From Actinomycetota bacterium (GTDB lineage Bacteria > Actinomycetota > Acidimicrobiia > Acidimicrobiales > JACCXE01), in NCBI GenBank assembly GCA_013697265.1, contig JACCXE010000010.1:1-5456 (forward strand): a DNA stretch of 5,456 nucleotides. The letters are read 5' to 3'. Of this stretch, positions 1 to 5,456 are shown piece after piece. Numbering within the stretch: position 1 is the stretch's first letter; every line of letters begins with the position of its first letter. Under the pieces are notes generated by a model that was not told where the DNA came from, did no database searches, and saw only the letters and a program-made list of their open reading frames with translations. The translations under genes were made by a program, and so were the position numbers.

Positions 1-622
1 GCTGTGGGCCGAACGGGCTCGCAACGAGCCGCGCCCCGACGGCCAGGCGCTATTCGGCATCGTGCAGGGTGGCGTAGACACCGAGATGCGTATCGAGGCC
101 GCGCAGCGCACGACCGCGCTCGACTTCGACGGCTACGGCATCGGCGGCCTATCCGTCGGCGAGCCCCGGCCCGAGATGCTGGCCGCGCTCGACGCCACGA
201 TGCCCGAACTGCCCGACGACCGGCCCCGCTACCTCATGGGGGTAGGCGATCCGGTCGGCATCGTGGAAGCGATCGCTCGCGGCGTCGACATGTTCGACTG
301 CGTGCTTCCCACGCGGCTGGCCCGTCACGGCACCGCGCTCACGTCGGCCGGGCGCTACCAACTCAAGAACGCGGCCCATGTCGTGTCCGGCTTGCCGGTA
401 GACGAATCGTGCAGCTGCTCGACGTGCAGCCGCTACAGCCGCGGGTTCCTGCGCCACCTACTGCAAGTAGGCGAACCGTCGGCGGCGCGGCTTTTGACCA
501 TCCACAACCTGGCTTGGCTGCTCGGCCTGATGGCCAGGGCGCGGGCGTCGGTTCGTTCGGGCACATTTAACGTGCTGCGAGCCGAAGTCGCCGACATCTG
601 GGAACCGGGCGCGACCAACTAA
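1..622 (+). CDS. tgt: Queuine/preQ1 tRNA-guanine transglycosylase, C-terminal part (5' end outside window)
   Basis: The enzyme exchanges guanine at wobble position 34 of GUN-anticodon tRNAs (Asp, Asn, His, Tyr) for preQ1, a step in queuosine synthesis in the cytosol. The reading frame is open from base 2 to the TAA at 620-622, giving 206 residues, a little over half of the usual 370-380. Visible landmarks in order are FGIVQGG, then GYGIGGLSVGEP (substrate-pocket glycines), then RYLMGVGDP. Next comes GVDMFDCVLPTR, whose Asp (codon 296-298) is the family's catalytic nucleophile. The zinc site is CSCSTC (Cys codons at 410, 416 and 425) followed 26 residues later by the His at 503-505, exactly the family spacing. 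The active site is therefore intact. The GTG at 62 is internal to the QGG motif and is not the start. yajC follows after 13 bases, which suggests one transcript. Identification is very secure; only the N-terminal half is unseen. Confidence 0.96.
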   Translation, partial: LWAERARNEPRPDGQALFGIVQGGVDTEMRIEAAQRTTALDFDGYGIGGLSVGEPRPEMLAALDATMPELPDDRPRYLMGVGDPVGIVEAIARGVDMFDCVLPTRLARHGTALTSAGRYQLKNAAHVVSGLPVDESCSCSTCSRYSRGFLRHLLQVGEPSAARLLTIHNLAWLLGLMARARASVRSGTFNVLRAEVADIWEPGATN

Positions 623-635
623 GTTCGTCCGCCGC

Positions 636-905
636 ATGGGCGCACTCATATTCACCGGCATCATGTTCGTCGGCATCTACTTCTTTCTCATTCGGCCCCA
701 ACAGGCACGCGTGCGCAGCCACCAGGCTCTGGTGGCTTCCGTGCAGGTGGGCGACGAGGTGGTTACCGCGGGCGGCATTGTCGGCATTGTGACCGCCATC
801 AGCGAACGAGACGTAATGGTCGAGGTATCACCGGGGGTCGAGTTGAAGGTCGTAAAGGGCGCAATCGCCCAGAAGGCGCCGGACACGATCGAGGCGGGCG
901 AATGA
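636..905 (+). CDS. yajC: Preprotein translocase accessory subunit YajC
   Basis: YajC is a small single-span inner-membrane protein that associates with SecDF and the SecYEG channel. The 89-residue product has a membrane segment at about residues 4-19, followed directly by the diagnostic IRPQQ (19-23). A soluble cytoplasmic domain follows, with the family's VGDEVVTAGGIVGIV core (about 46-60) and the VKGAI strand. Length is normal (about 85-130 in the family). ATG at 636 is the only start in this frame before the membrane segment, because no in-frame ATG/GTG/TTG lies between it and the end of tgt. It has no recognisable Shine-Dalgarno sequence, so translation may depend on ribosomes leaving tgt 13 bases upstream. 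Its TGA overlaps the ATG of secD by the sequence ATGA, which points to translational coupling. Confidence 0.93.
   Translation: MGALIFTGIMFVGIYFFLIRPQQARVRSHQALVASVQVGDEVVTAGGIVGIVTAISERDVMVEVSPGVELKVVKGAIAQKAPDTIEAGE
891..894 (+). promoter_or_regulatory. Ribosome binding site of secD
   Basis: GAGG lies inside the last codons of yajC, seven bases before the ATG at 902. This is the spacing of a functional Shine-Dalgarno site and supports the ATG that overlaps the yajC stop codon. Confidence 0.6.
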
Positions 906-2377
906 AGCACCGTCGCAATGGCCTATCGGTCCTCGTCATCGTCGCGGTGGCGTTCGGAGCGCTGACCTACACGCTGGTCAACAACAACAAGCCCACGCTC
1001 GGCCTCGACCTTCAGGGCGGCATCTCGCTGGTGCTTAAGCCCGCCAAGAAGGTCAACAACGACGTACTCGCGCAGACGATCGCGATCATCCGCAACCGCG
1101 TCGACGCGCTCGGCGTAGGCGAGCCTGAGATCAGCCGTCAGGGCCAGAACATCATCGTCGAGCTGGCCGGCGTGAAGAACCAGGACAAAGCCCGCGACAT
1201 CATCGGCAAGACCGCAGAGCTGCGCTTCCGTCCGGTTCTGCAAGCCGGCATCGTGCCCGAGGATTACGTGGCGCCGAAGACGACCACCACCACGACGCGC
1301 AACGGTGCGACGACGACCACTGCGGACCCGGCCGTTCCGGCGACTACCACGTCGACCACGGCCAAGCCGGCGGTGATTCCGAGCACGCCGCCCGAGAAAG
1401 ACATCGCCACCAGCGAGGTGCTGCTGCCGTTCAAGAAGGACAAGGACGGCGAGGTGTCCCAGCGATTCGCGTTGGGGCCGGCCCTGCTCACCGGCGAGGT
1501 CGTGCGCACCGCCAGCGCGCGGTTCACCCAAAGCGACGGGACCTGGTTCGTGCAGCTACGGCTCACGGGCAAGGGAAGCCCGCAGTTCGACGCCATGGCC
1601 GCTGCGAACCAAAACAAACAGATCGCGATCGTGCTCGACGGCGTGGTGCAATCTGCCCCGACCATCAACGCGGCGTCGTTCCAAGGCAAGCCGACGATCA
1701 CCGGTGGGTTCAGCGAGCGCGAAGCGAAAGATCTGGCGCTAGTGCTGCGCTTCGGCGCTCTGCCGATTCAGCTCAAGGAACAAAATGTTTCGAAAATCTC
1801 AGCCACGCTGGGCAAAGACTCGCTGCGGGCCGGCCTCGCCGCGGGCGCGGTGGGCCTCGGGCTCGTGCTGCTCTACATCATCTTCTACTACCGCGCGTTG
1901 GGCCTCGTGGTGCTGCTCGGCCTCATCGTTTCCGCGTCGCTGCTTTGGTCGATCATCGGCTACCTGGGCAAACACAACAACCTGGCGTTATCGCTCGCCG
2001 GCGCGACCGGCATCATCGTGTCGATCGGCGTCACCGTCGACTCCTACGTCGTGTTCTTCGAGCGATTAAAAGACGAGATTAAGTCGGGCAAGACGATCAG
2101 GAGTTCGGTCGATCGAGGTTTCACGAAGGCGTACAAGACGATCGTTGCCGCCGACGTGTCCAGTCTCATCGGCGCCGGCCTGCTGTATTTCCTGACGGTC
2201 GGGCCGGTGCGCGGCTTTGCGTTCTTCCTCGGCCTGTCCACGCTCTTGGATCTGTTCGTGGCCTACTTCTTCACGCGTCCGATGGTCGCACTGCTCGCCA
2301 GAAACCGCACGTTCACCGAGGCGCGCGGCCTCGGCGTCGCTCGCGGTCTGGCTGTCAGTCCCGGAGCTGCGTCGTGA
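902..2377 (+). CDS. secD: Protein translocase subunit SecD
   Basis: SecD pairs with SecF as an RND-type, proton-driven motor that assists late stages of export through SecYEG. The 491-residue product has a first membrane span at about residues 7-26. LGLDLQGG follows at 33-40, then the first half of the extracytoplasmic P1 domain (about 45-120, including TIAIIRNRVDALGV). A Thr/Pro-rich linker spans about 127-165 and the second half of P1 runs to about 300. The five C-terminal spans start near 308. The fourth span carries the RND proton-path motif GVTVDSYVVFFER, with its conserved acidic residue at Asp380. The terminal FAFFLGLSTLLDLFVAYF segment also fits the family. It is shorter than E. coli SecD (615) and resembles actinobacterial forms, in which a low-complexity insert sits in P1. 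The start is ATG 902, overlapping the yajC stop, with GAGG upstream. The stop overlaps secF. Confidence 0.96.
   Translation: MKHRRNGLSVLVIVAVAFGALTYTLVNNNKPTLGLDLQGGISLVLKPAKKVNNDVLAQTIAIIRNRVDALGVGEPEISRQGQNIIVELAGVKNQDKARDIIGKTAELRFRPVLQAGIVPEDYVAPKTTTTTTRNGATTTTADPAVPATTTSTTAKPAVIPSTPPEKDIATSEVLLPFKKDKDGEVSQRFALGPALLTGEVVRTASARFTQSDGTWFVQLRLTGKGSPQFDAMAAANQNKQIAIVLDGVVQSAPTINAASFQGKPTITGGFSEREAKDLALVLRFGALPIQLKEQNVSKISATLGKDSLRAGLAAGAVGLGLVLLYIIFYYRALGLVVLLGLIVSASLLWSIIGYLGKHNNLALSLAGATGIIVSIGVTVDSYVVFFERLKDEIKSGKTIRSSVDRGFTKAYKTIVAADVSSLIGAGLLYFLTVGPVRGFAFFLGLSTLLDLFVAYFFTRPMVALLARNRTFTEARGLGVARGLAVSPGAAS
1280..1360 (+). other. Thr-rich low-complexity linker inside SecD
   Basis: Codons for residues 127-153 of SecD encode runs of six, four, three and two threonines separated by short Ala/Pro/Asn stretches, 15 Thr in 27 residues. 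A Pro-rich stretch continues to about residue 165. The DNA is a degenerate ACC/ACG run rather than an exact repeat. It lies between two halves of the extracytoplasmic P1 domain, so it should be exposed on the outer face of the membrane and probably acts as a flexible spacer. Confidence 0.85.
2363..2366 (+). promoter_or_regulatory. Ribosome binding site that decides the secF start
   Basis: GGAG within the end of secD lies seven bases before GTG 2374 but 16 before the alternative ATG at 2383. The spacing favours the GTG that overlaps the secD stop codon (GTGA) as the true secF start. Confidence 0.6.
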
Positions 2378-3558
2378 GCGACATGAACACCGCCATTGCA
2401 CGCCGCAGCATTTGGACCCGCCTCTATCACGGCGAGACCACCTTCGACTTCATGAAGGCGCGCCGGCGTTGGTTCACCGCCTCGGCGCTCGTGATAGTCG
2501 CCGGTTTGGTGTCGCTGGGGTTCAACGGGTTGAACCTGGGTATCGAATTTCGCGGCGGCACCTCGTGGGAAGTGCCCGCCAAGGGGTTCAGTGTCACCGA
2601 GGCGCGCAACGCGTTGCCGGCTGCGATGCGCGACGCCAAGGTGCAGCAACTGGGCAGCAGCACCATCCGCGTCCAAGCCGACCCTCGCGGCAGCACGGAG
2701 ACGAAGAAGGGTCTGGTCGACGACGTCACGTCCCGGCTGGCGAACGCAGCCGGAATTACCCGAAGCAAGATCAGCGTCAACGATGTCGGGCCGTCGTGGG
2801 GCAACGAAATCACCGCGAAGGCGCGCCGAGCGCTGATCGTGTTCCTGGTGGTGATCACGCTGTACATCACGTTCCGTTTCGAACTGAAGATGGCGATCGC
2901 GACCTTGGTGGCCTTGGTGCATGACATCGCGATCACGATCGGCGTGTACTCGATCTTCCGTCTTGAGGTCACCCCGCCGACGGTGGTCGCTGTGCTCACG
3001 ATTCTCGGCTATTCGATCTACGACGGCATTGTCGTGTTCGACAAGGTCGAAGAGAACACCAAGACGATGGCGGCCAGCGGGCGGATGACTTATACGGAAA
3101 TGGTCAACACCTCGCTCAACCAGGTGCTGATGCGCACCCTGAACACGTCGCTTACCGCGCTCCTGCCGATCCTGTCGTTGCTCGTCATCGGCGCCTTCAT
3201 CCTTGGCGCCAGCACCCTGCAAGAGTTCGCGGTCGCCCTGCTCGTCGGCCTGGCCGCCGGCGCGTACTCGTCGATTTTCATCGCATCGCCGCTGCTCGCC
3301 ATCTTGAAAGAGCGTGAGCCGCGCTATCGCGCCGTACGCGAGCGGCTGTCGCGCGGCGTGGCCGGCGCTACCGGTCCACGGCTCGTTCCCGGTATGGCCC
3401 TAGCCGGAGGCGATGCCGCTGCGGCCACGACCGAGGTGTCCGGGCCGCCGCTCGTGCCCGGCCATGTGCGCGCCCCCGAGGCCACGGGCTCGGCAGCCGG
3501 CGCGCCCAGCCGTCCGGCTATCACCGCTCGGCCTCGCAAGCAGCGGCGACGGCGCTAG
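2374..3558 (+). CDS. secF: Protein translocase subunit SecF with long C-terminal tail
   Basis: SecF is the partner of SecD in the proton-driven export motor. The 394-residue product has span 1 at about residues 34-51. The P1-type motif follows as LGIEFRGG (55-62), with Glu58 where many homologues have Asp. A small extracytoplasmic domain comes next, then spans 2-4 at about 153-170, 174-196 and 201-222. The motif LGYSIYDGIVVFD contains the conserved functional Asp217. Spans 5 and 6 lie at about 256-278 and 285-311, with NTSLNQVLMRTLNTSLTALL before and into span 5. After about residue 325 comes a 70-residue tail rich in Ala, Pro, Gly and Arg, absent from E. coli SecF (323 residues). It contains GPRLVPG (334-340) and GPPLVPG (357-363) and ends in RPRKQRRRR. 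The tail should be cytoplasmic. GTG 2374 is preferred over ATG 2383 because of the GGAG seven bases upstream and the overlap with secD. Confidence 0.95.
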   Translation: MSDMNTAIARRSIWTRLYHGETTFDFMKARRRWFTASALVIVAGLVSLGFNGLNLGIEFRGGTSWEVPAKGFSVTEARNALPAAMRDAKVQQLGSSTIRVQADPRGSTETKKGLVDDVTSRLANAAGITRSKISVNDVGPSWGNEITAKARRALIVFLVVITLYITFRFELKMAIATLVALVHDIAITIGVYSIFRLEVTPPTVVAVLTILGYSIYDGIVVFDKVEENTKTMAASGRMTYTEMVNTSLNQVLMRTLNTSLTALLPILSLLVIGAFILGASTLQEFAVALLVGLAAGAYSSIFIASPLLAILKEREPRYRAVRERLSRGVAGATGPRLVPGMALAGGDAAAATTEVSGPPLVPGHVRAPEATGSAAGAPSRPAITARPRKQRRRR

Positions 3559-3564
3559 TACTGT
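3559..3564 (+). promoter_or_regulatory. Possible -10 box for a leaderless apt transcript
   Basis: TACTGT fits the actinobacterial -10 pattern TAnnnT and occupies positions -12 to -7 relative to the A of the apt ATG (3571). This is the spacing expected if transcription starts at the start codon itself. apt has no Shine-Dalgarno sequence, and the 12 bases before it are unusually AT-rich for this window. No convincing -35 element is visible near 3536-3541, which is common for such promoters. The call is inferred from pattern and spacing only. Confidence 0.4.
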
Positions 3565-3570
3565 TTCTTT

Positions 3571-4101
3571 ATGTCACCCGACTTCGGCTGGCTGAAGAAT
3601 CACATCGCGGAGGTCCCTGACTTCCCACGCCCCGGGGTCGACTTCAAGGACATCACGCCGCTGTTCGCGGACCCCGACGCGTTCCGGTTCGCGGTGGACG
3701 CGCTCGCCGATCACGTGGCCGGCGATCAGATCGATGTGGTGGTAGCCGTCGAGGCGCGGGGCTTCATCACCGCCGCACCCGTCGCCTACCGCCTCGGTGC
3801 CGGAGTGGTGATGGTGCGCAAGGCGGGTAAGTTGCCGCGGTTGGTCGAGTCCACCGTTTACTCCCTCGAGTACGGCCAAGACACCCTCGAAGTGCACGCG
3901 GATCAAATTCGTTCCGGTGCCCGCGTGCTGATCATCGACGACGTGCTGGCCACCGGCGGCACCGCCGCCGCGGCGGTGGAACTGGTCGAGCGCCTCGGCG
4001 GCGTGGTCGTGGGTCTTGGCTTCCTGATCGAGCTGGCGTTCCTCAATGGCCGTGATCGCCTCGCGGGCCGAGACGTCACCACCCTGGTCGCGTATGAGTA
4101 G
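3571..4101 (+). CDS. apt: Adenine phosphoribosyltransferase
   Basis: Apt salvages adenine: adenine plus PRPP gives AMP and pyrophosphate, in the cytosol. The 176-residue product has the usual length (about 170-183). It shows every landmark of the family in order: VPDFPRPGVDFKDITPLF (15-32), VEARGF (60-65), RKAGKLP (83-89) and the PRPP-binding loop VLIIDDVLATGGT (119-131) with acidic pair Asp123-Asp124. GFLIELAFLNGR follows near the C-terminus. ATG 3571 gives the standard N-terminus. It lies 12 bases after secF with no ribosome binding site, and a possible -10 hexamer sits at the right distance for leaderless expression. It is followed by the Rel gene after 85 bases. The apt-rel pairing is common in Actinobacteria and links purine nucleotide supply to (p)ppGpp metabolism. 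Confidence 0.97.
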   Translation: MSPDFGWLKNHIAEVPDFPRPGVDFKDITPLFADPDAFRFAVDALADHVAGDQIDVVVAVEARGFITAAPVAYRLGAGVVMVRKAGKLPRLVESTVYSLEYGQDTLEVHADQIRSGARVLIIDDVLATGGTAAAAVELVERLGGVVVGLGFLIELAFLNGRDRLAGRDVTTLVAYE

Positions 4102-4113
4102 GGCGTCGTACCG

Positions 4114-4182
4114 ATGAGCGAGCTTGCGAGCTCTTCCATGAATACGGCGGCCATGCCATGGCCGGCGCCCGAAGGGCGTTAG
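4114..4182 (+). CDS. Possible 22-residue leader ORF upstream of rel
   Basis: An ATG at 4114 opens a 22-codon frame that begins MSELASSS, ends PAPEGR and stops at TAG 4180-4182, four bases before the rel ATG. A weak AGGG (4100-4103) lies ten bases upstream of its start. I do not recognise the peptide. Its stop is close enough to the rel start for ribosomes to reinitiate, so it could be an upstream control ORF. A frame this short in GC-rich DNA can also arise by chance, and the inverted repeats here may be the real content. Confidence 0.25.
   Translation: MSELASSSMNTAAMPWPAPEGR
4120..4179 (+). repeat. Cluster of three inverted repeats between apt and rel
   Basis: Three hairpins follow one another. 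The first is GAGCT (4120-4124) / AGCTC (4129-4133) with loop TGCG. The second is CGGCCATG (4148-4155) / CATGGCCG (4157-4164), an 8-base arm on each side of a single central C; as RNA it would form seven pairs around a GCC loop. The third is CGCCC (4166-4170) / GGGCG (4174-4178) with loop GAA, extendable by a G-T pair at 4165/4179. No T-tract follows, so this is not an intrinsic terminator. It may be a leader structure or a dispersed palindromic element. Confidence 0.6.
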
Positions 4183-4186
4183 GTCC

Positions 4187-5456
4187 ATGGCCACAGTCGA
4201 CCGGGTTCTGCCATGGCGACGCGGCGCCGCGTCAGACACGCTCGTCGCGCCGGTGGTCGAGTCCTACAAGGAACGCCATGCCAAGGGCGACGCCTCGTTA
4301 ATCGTGCGGGCCTTCGACAGCGCGGCCGAAGCGCATCGTGACCAGACCCGTCAGTCGGGTGAGTCTTACATCCATCATCCGGTTGCGGTCGCGGGCATCG
4401 TGGCCAGCCTCGGGCTCGACGACGTCACCATCGCCGCCGCGCTGCTGCACGACGCGGTGGAAGACACCACACTCACCCTCGACGACGTCGCAGAACGGTT
4501 CGGCGCGGTGGTGGCATCAGTGGTCGACGGTGTCACCAAGCTCGACCGGCTTGCCTTCGATTCCAAAGAGGCCCAGCAGGCGGCGACGATGCGCAAGATG
4601 CTCGTTGCCATGGCGAAGGACTGGCGCGTCCTCATCATCAAATTGGCCGACCGCTTGCACAACATGCGCACCGTGGCAGCCATGCCGGTGTGGAAACAGC
4701 GGCGCACCGCACAAGAAACGCTCGACATCTACGCGCCGCTGGCCCACCGCCTCGGTATCCAAGAGGTGCGGTGGCAACTCGAAGATCTGTCCTTCGCGGT
4801 GCTGCACCCGAAGCTCTACGCCGAAATCGATCACATGGTCGCGGTGCGCGCTCCCGAGCGCGAGACCTACCTGAGCAACGTGCTCGAATCGGCACGCGCC
4901 CATCTCGAGCGCCTCGGGGTAGAGGCGGTGGTCACCGGGCGCCCGAAGAATCTGTATTCCATCTACGAGAAGATGGTTGTGAAGGGCAAGGAGTTCAACG
5001 AGATCTACGACCTCGTCGGGATCCGCGTGCTCGTCGAGTCCCAAAAAGACTGCTACGCCGCGATCGGCGCCATTCACGCCACGTGGCCGCCGTTGCCCGG
5101 TCGGGTGAAGGACTACATCGCGACGCCGAAGTTCAACCTGTACCAGTCATTGCACACCACCGTCGTTGGCCCGCAGGGAAAGCCCCTGGAAGTGCAGATT
5201 CGCACCCACGACATGCACCGTCGGGCCGAGTTCGGCATCGCCGCGCACTGGGGGTACAAAGAAAAGGCCACCCCGCAAGACATTGCGTGGGTGCAGCGCT
5301 TTGTCGACTGGCAGCAGGACACCACTGACCCGGCCGAGTTCCTCGAGACGCTCAAGCTCGACCTCGACACCGACGAGGTCTACGTCTTCAGCCCCAAGGG
5401 CGACATTATGACGTTGCCCGTCGATTCGGTACCGGTCGACTTTGCATACGCGATCC
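4187..5456 (+). CDS. relA: Bifunctional (p)ppGpp synthetase/hydrolase, RelA/SpoT family (3' end outside window)
   Basis: The enzyme makes (p)ppGpp from ATP and GDP/GTP and can also hydrolyse it, setting the stringent response. 423 codons are present. The HD hydrolase domain looks active: Arg55 in QTRQSGESYI, His64, His88-Asp89 in HDAVEDT, and Asp155 and Asn159 in KLADRLHNMRT, all with the spacing known from streptococcal Rel. The synthetase domain has GRPKN (251-255), YSIYEKM, Asp275 in EIYDLVGIR, RVKD (306-309), Tyr319 in NLYQSLHTT and Glu335 in EVQIRT. The RxKD loop is the bifunctional type, unlike ExDD of synthetase-only RelA. A TGS domain begins at about 396 (DEVYVFSPKGD) and is cut by the edge; the rest of the regulatory half should lie beyond. 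ATG 4187 is the first ATG in frame after the TGA at 4139-4141 and gives a normal N-terminus. Ribosome binding is weak: GAAGGG ten bases upstream lies partly within a hairpin, and AGG lies three bases upstream. Confidence 0.96.
   Translation, partial: MATVDRVLPWRRGAASDTLVAPVVESYKERHAKGDASLIVRAFDSAAEAHRDQTRQSGESYIHHPVAVAGIVASLGLDDVTIAAALLHDAVEDTTLTLDDVAERFGAVVASVVDGVTKLDRLAFDSKEAQQAATMRKMLVAMAKDWRVLIIKLADRLHNMRTVAAMPVWKQRRTAQETLDIYAPLAHRLGIQEVRWQLEDLSFAVLHPKLYAEIDHMVAVRAPERETYLSNVLESARAHLERLGVEAVVTGRPKNLYSIYEKMVVKGKEFNEIYDLVGIRVLVESQKDCYAAIGAIHATWPPLPGRVKDYIATPKFNLYQSLHTTVVGPQGKPLEVQIRTHDMHRRAEFGIAAHWGYKEKATPQDIAWVQRFVDWQQDTTDPAEFLETLKLDLDTDEVYVFSPKGDIMTLPVDSVPVDFAYAI

Noticed and set aside
62..64. 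GTG 62 as the start of a short tgt-like gene
   Set aside because: The frame continues upstream to the window edge and encodes conserved Tgt sequence (FGIVQGG) across this point, so the GTG is an internal Val codon.
1280..1360. Tandem DNA repeat or CRISPR-like array
   Set aside because: There is no fixed repeat unit or spacer. The periodicity is that of Thr codons within an intact SecD frame.
2263..3222. A 319-codon open frame on the - strand opposite secD end and secF
   Set aside because: It lies opposite clearly identified SecD/SecF coding sequence. Its composition, rich in Arg, His, Asp and Gly, is that of the antisense of GC-rich codons, and it has no recognisable domain.
3903..4154. An 83-codon - strand frame crossing the apt end and the apt-rel gap, containing the phrase MAAVFMEELASS
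   Set aside because: The N-terminal part looks protein-like at first glance, but most of the frame is antisense to apt and reads as low-complexity Arg/Ser/Thr/Pro. I could not tie it to any family.
4166..4180. CGCCC-GAA-GGGCG hairpin as a transcription terminator after apt
   Set aside because: The stem is only five to six pairs, there is no T-tract (TTAGGTCC follows), and the rel start codon is nine bases after the stem.
4338..4874. A 178-codon + strand frame inside the rel gene
   Set aside because: It is out of frame with rel, whose HD-domain motifs read perfectly across the same bases. The alternative product is Ser/Arg/Thr-rich and matches nothing I know.

Overview
This 5.5 kb window is high in GC and carries six closely packed genes, all on the + strand. 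They belong to tRNA modification, protein export, purine salvage and the stringent response. In order they are tgt (3' part only), yajC, secD, secF, apt and a RelA/SpoT-type (p)ppGpp synthetase/hydrolase gene that runs off the right edge. From memory of published genomes, yajC-secD-secF-apt-relA is the arrangement typical of Actinobacteria. Several details agree with that: the SecD motif reading TVDSYVVFFERLKDE, a Thr/Pro-rich linker inside SecD, a long basic SecF tail, and a bifunctional Rel with an RVKD loop. A tgt gene directly upstream is the classical order of Proteobacteria and is absent from well-known actinobacteria such as Mycobacterium. A deep-branching actinobacterial lineage such as Acidimicrobiia is therefore my best guess. 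This is inference, not a measured placement.

Layout: tgt (left edge to 622) supplies the catalytic Asp and zinc site of the queuosine-inserting transglycosylase. After 13 bases comes yajC, then secD and secF, each starting inside the previous stop codon (ATGA at 902-905, GTGA at 2374-2377). The three products form the accessory SecDF-YajC complex that uses the proton gradient to help pull proteins through SecYEG. Twelve AT-rich bases separate secF from apt. They contain a hexamer (TACTGT, 3559-3564) exactly where the -10 box of a leaderless apt transcript would lie. Apt makes AMP from adenine. The Rel enzyme that follows uses GTP/GDP and ATP to make the alarmone (p)ppGpp.

The only notable non-coding stretch is the 85 bases between apt and rel (4102-4186). 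It holds three consecutive inverted repeats and a 22-codon reading frame that stops four bases before the rel start. A CCATGGC motif there recurs over the rel start codon and again inside rel. This could be a translational control region for rel or a piece of a dispersed palindromic repeat. It is the least explained part of the window. The remainder is well-known housekeeping sequence, and I see no mobile element, CRISPR array, rRNA or tRNA.
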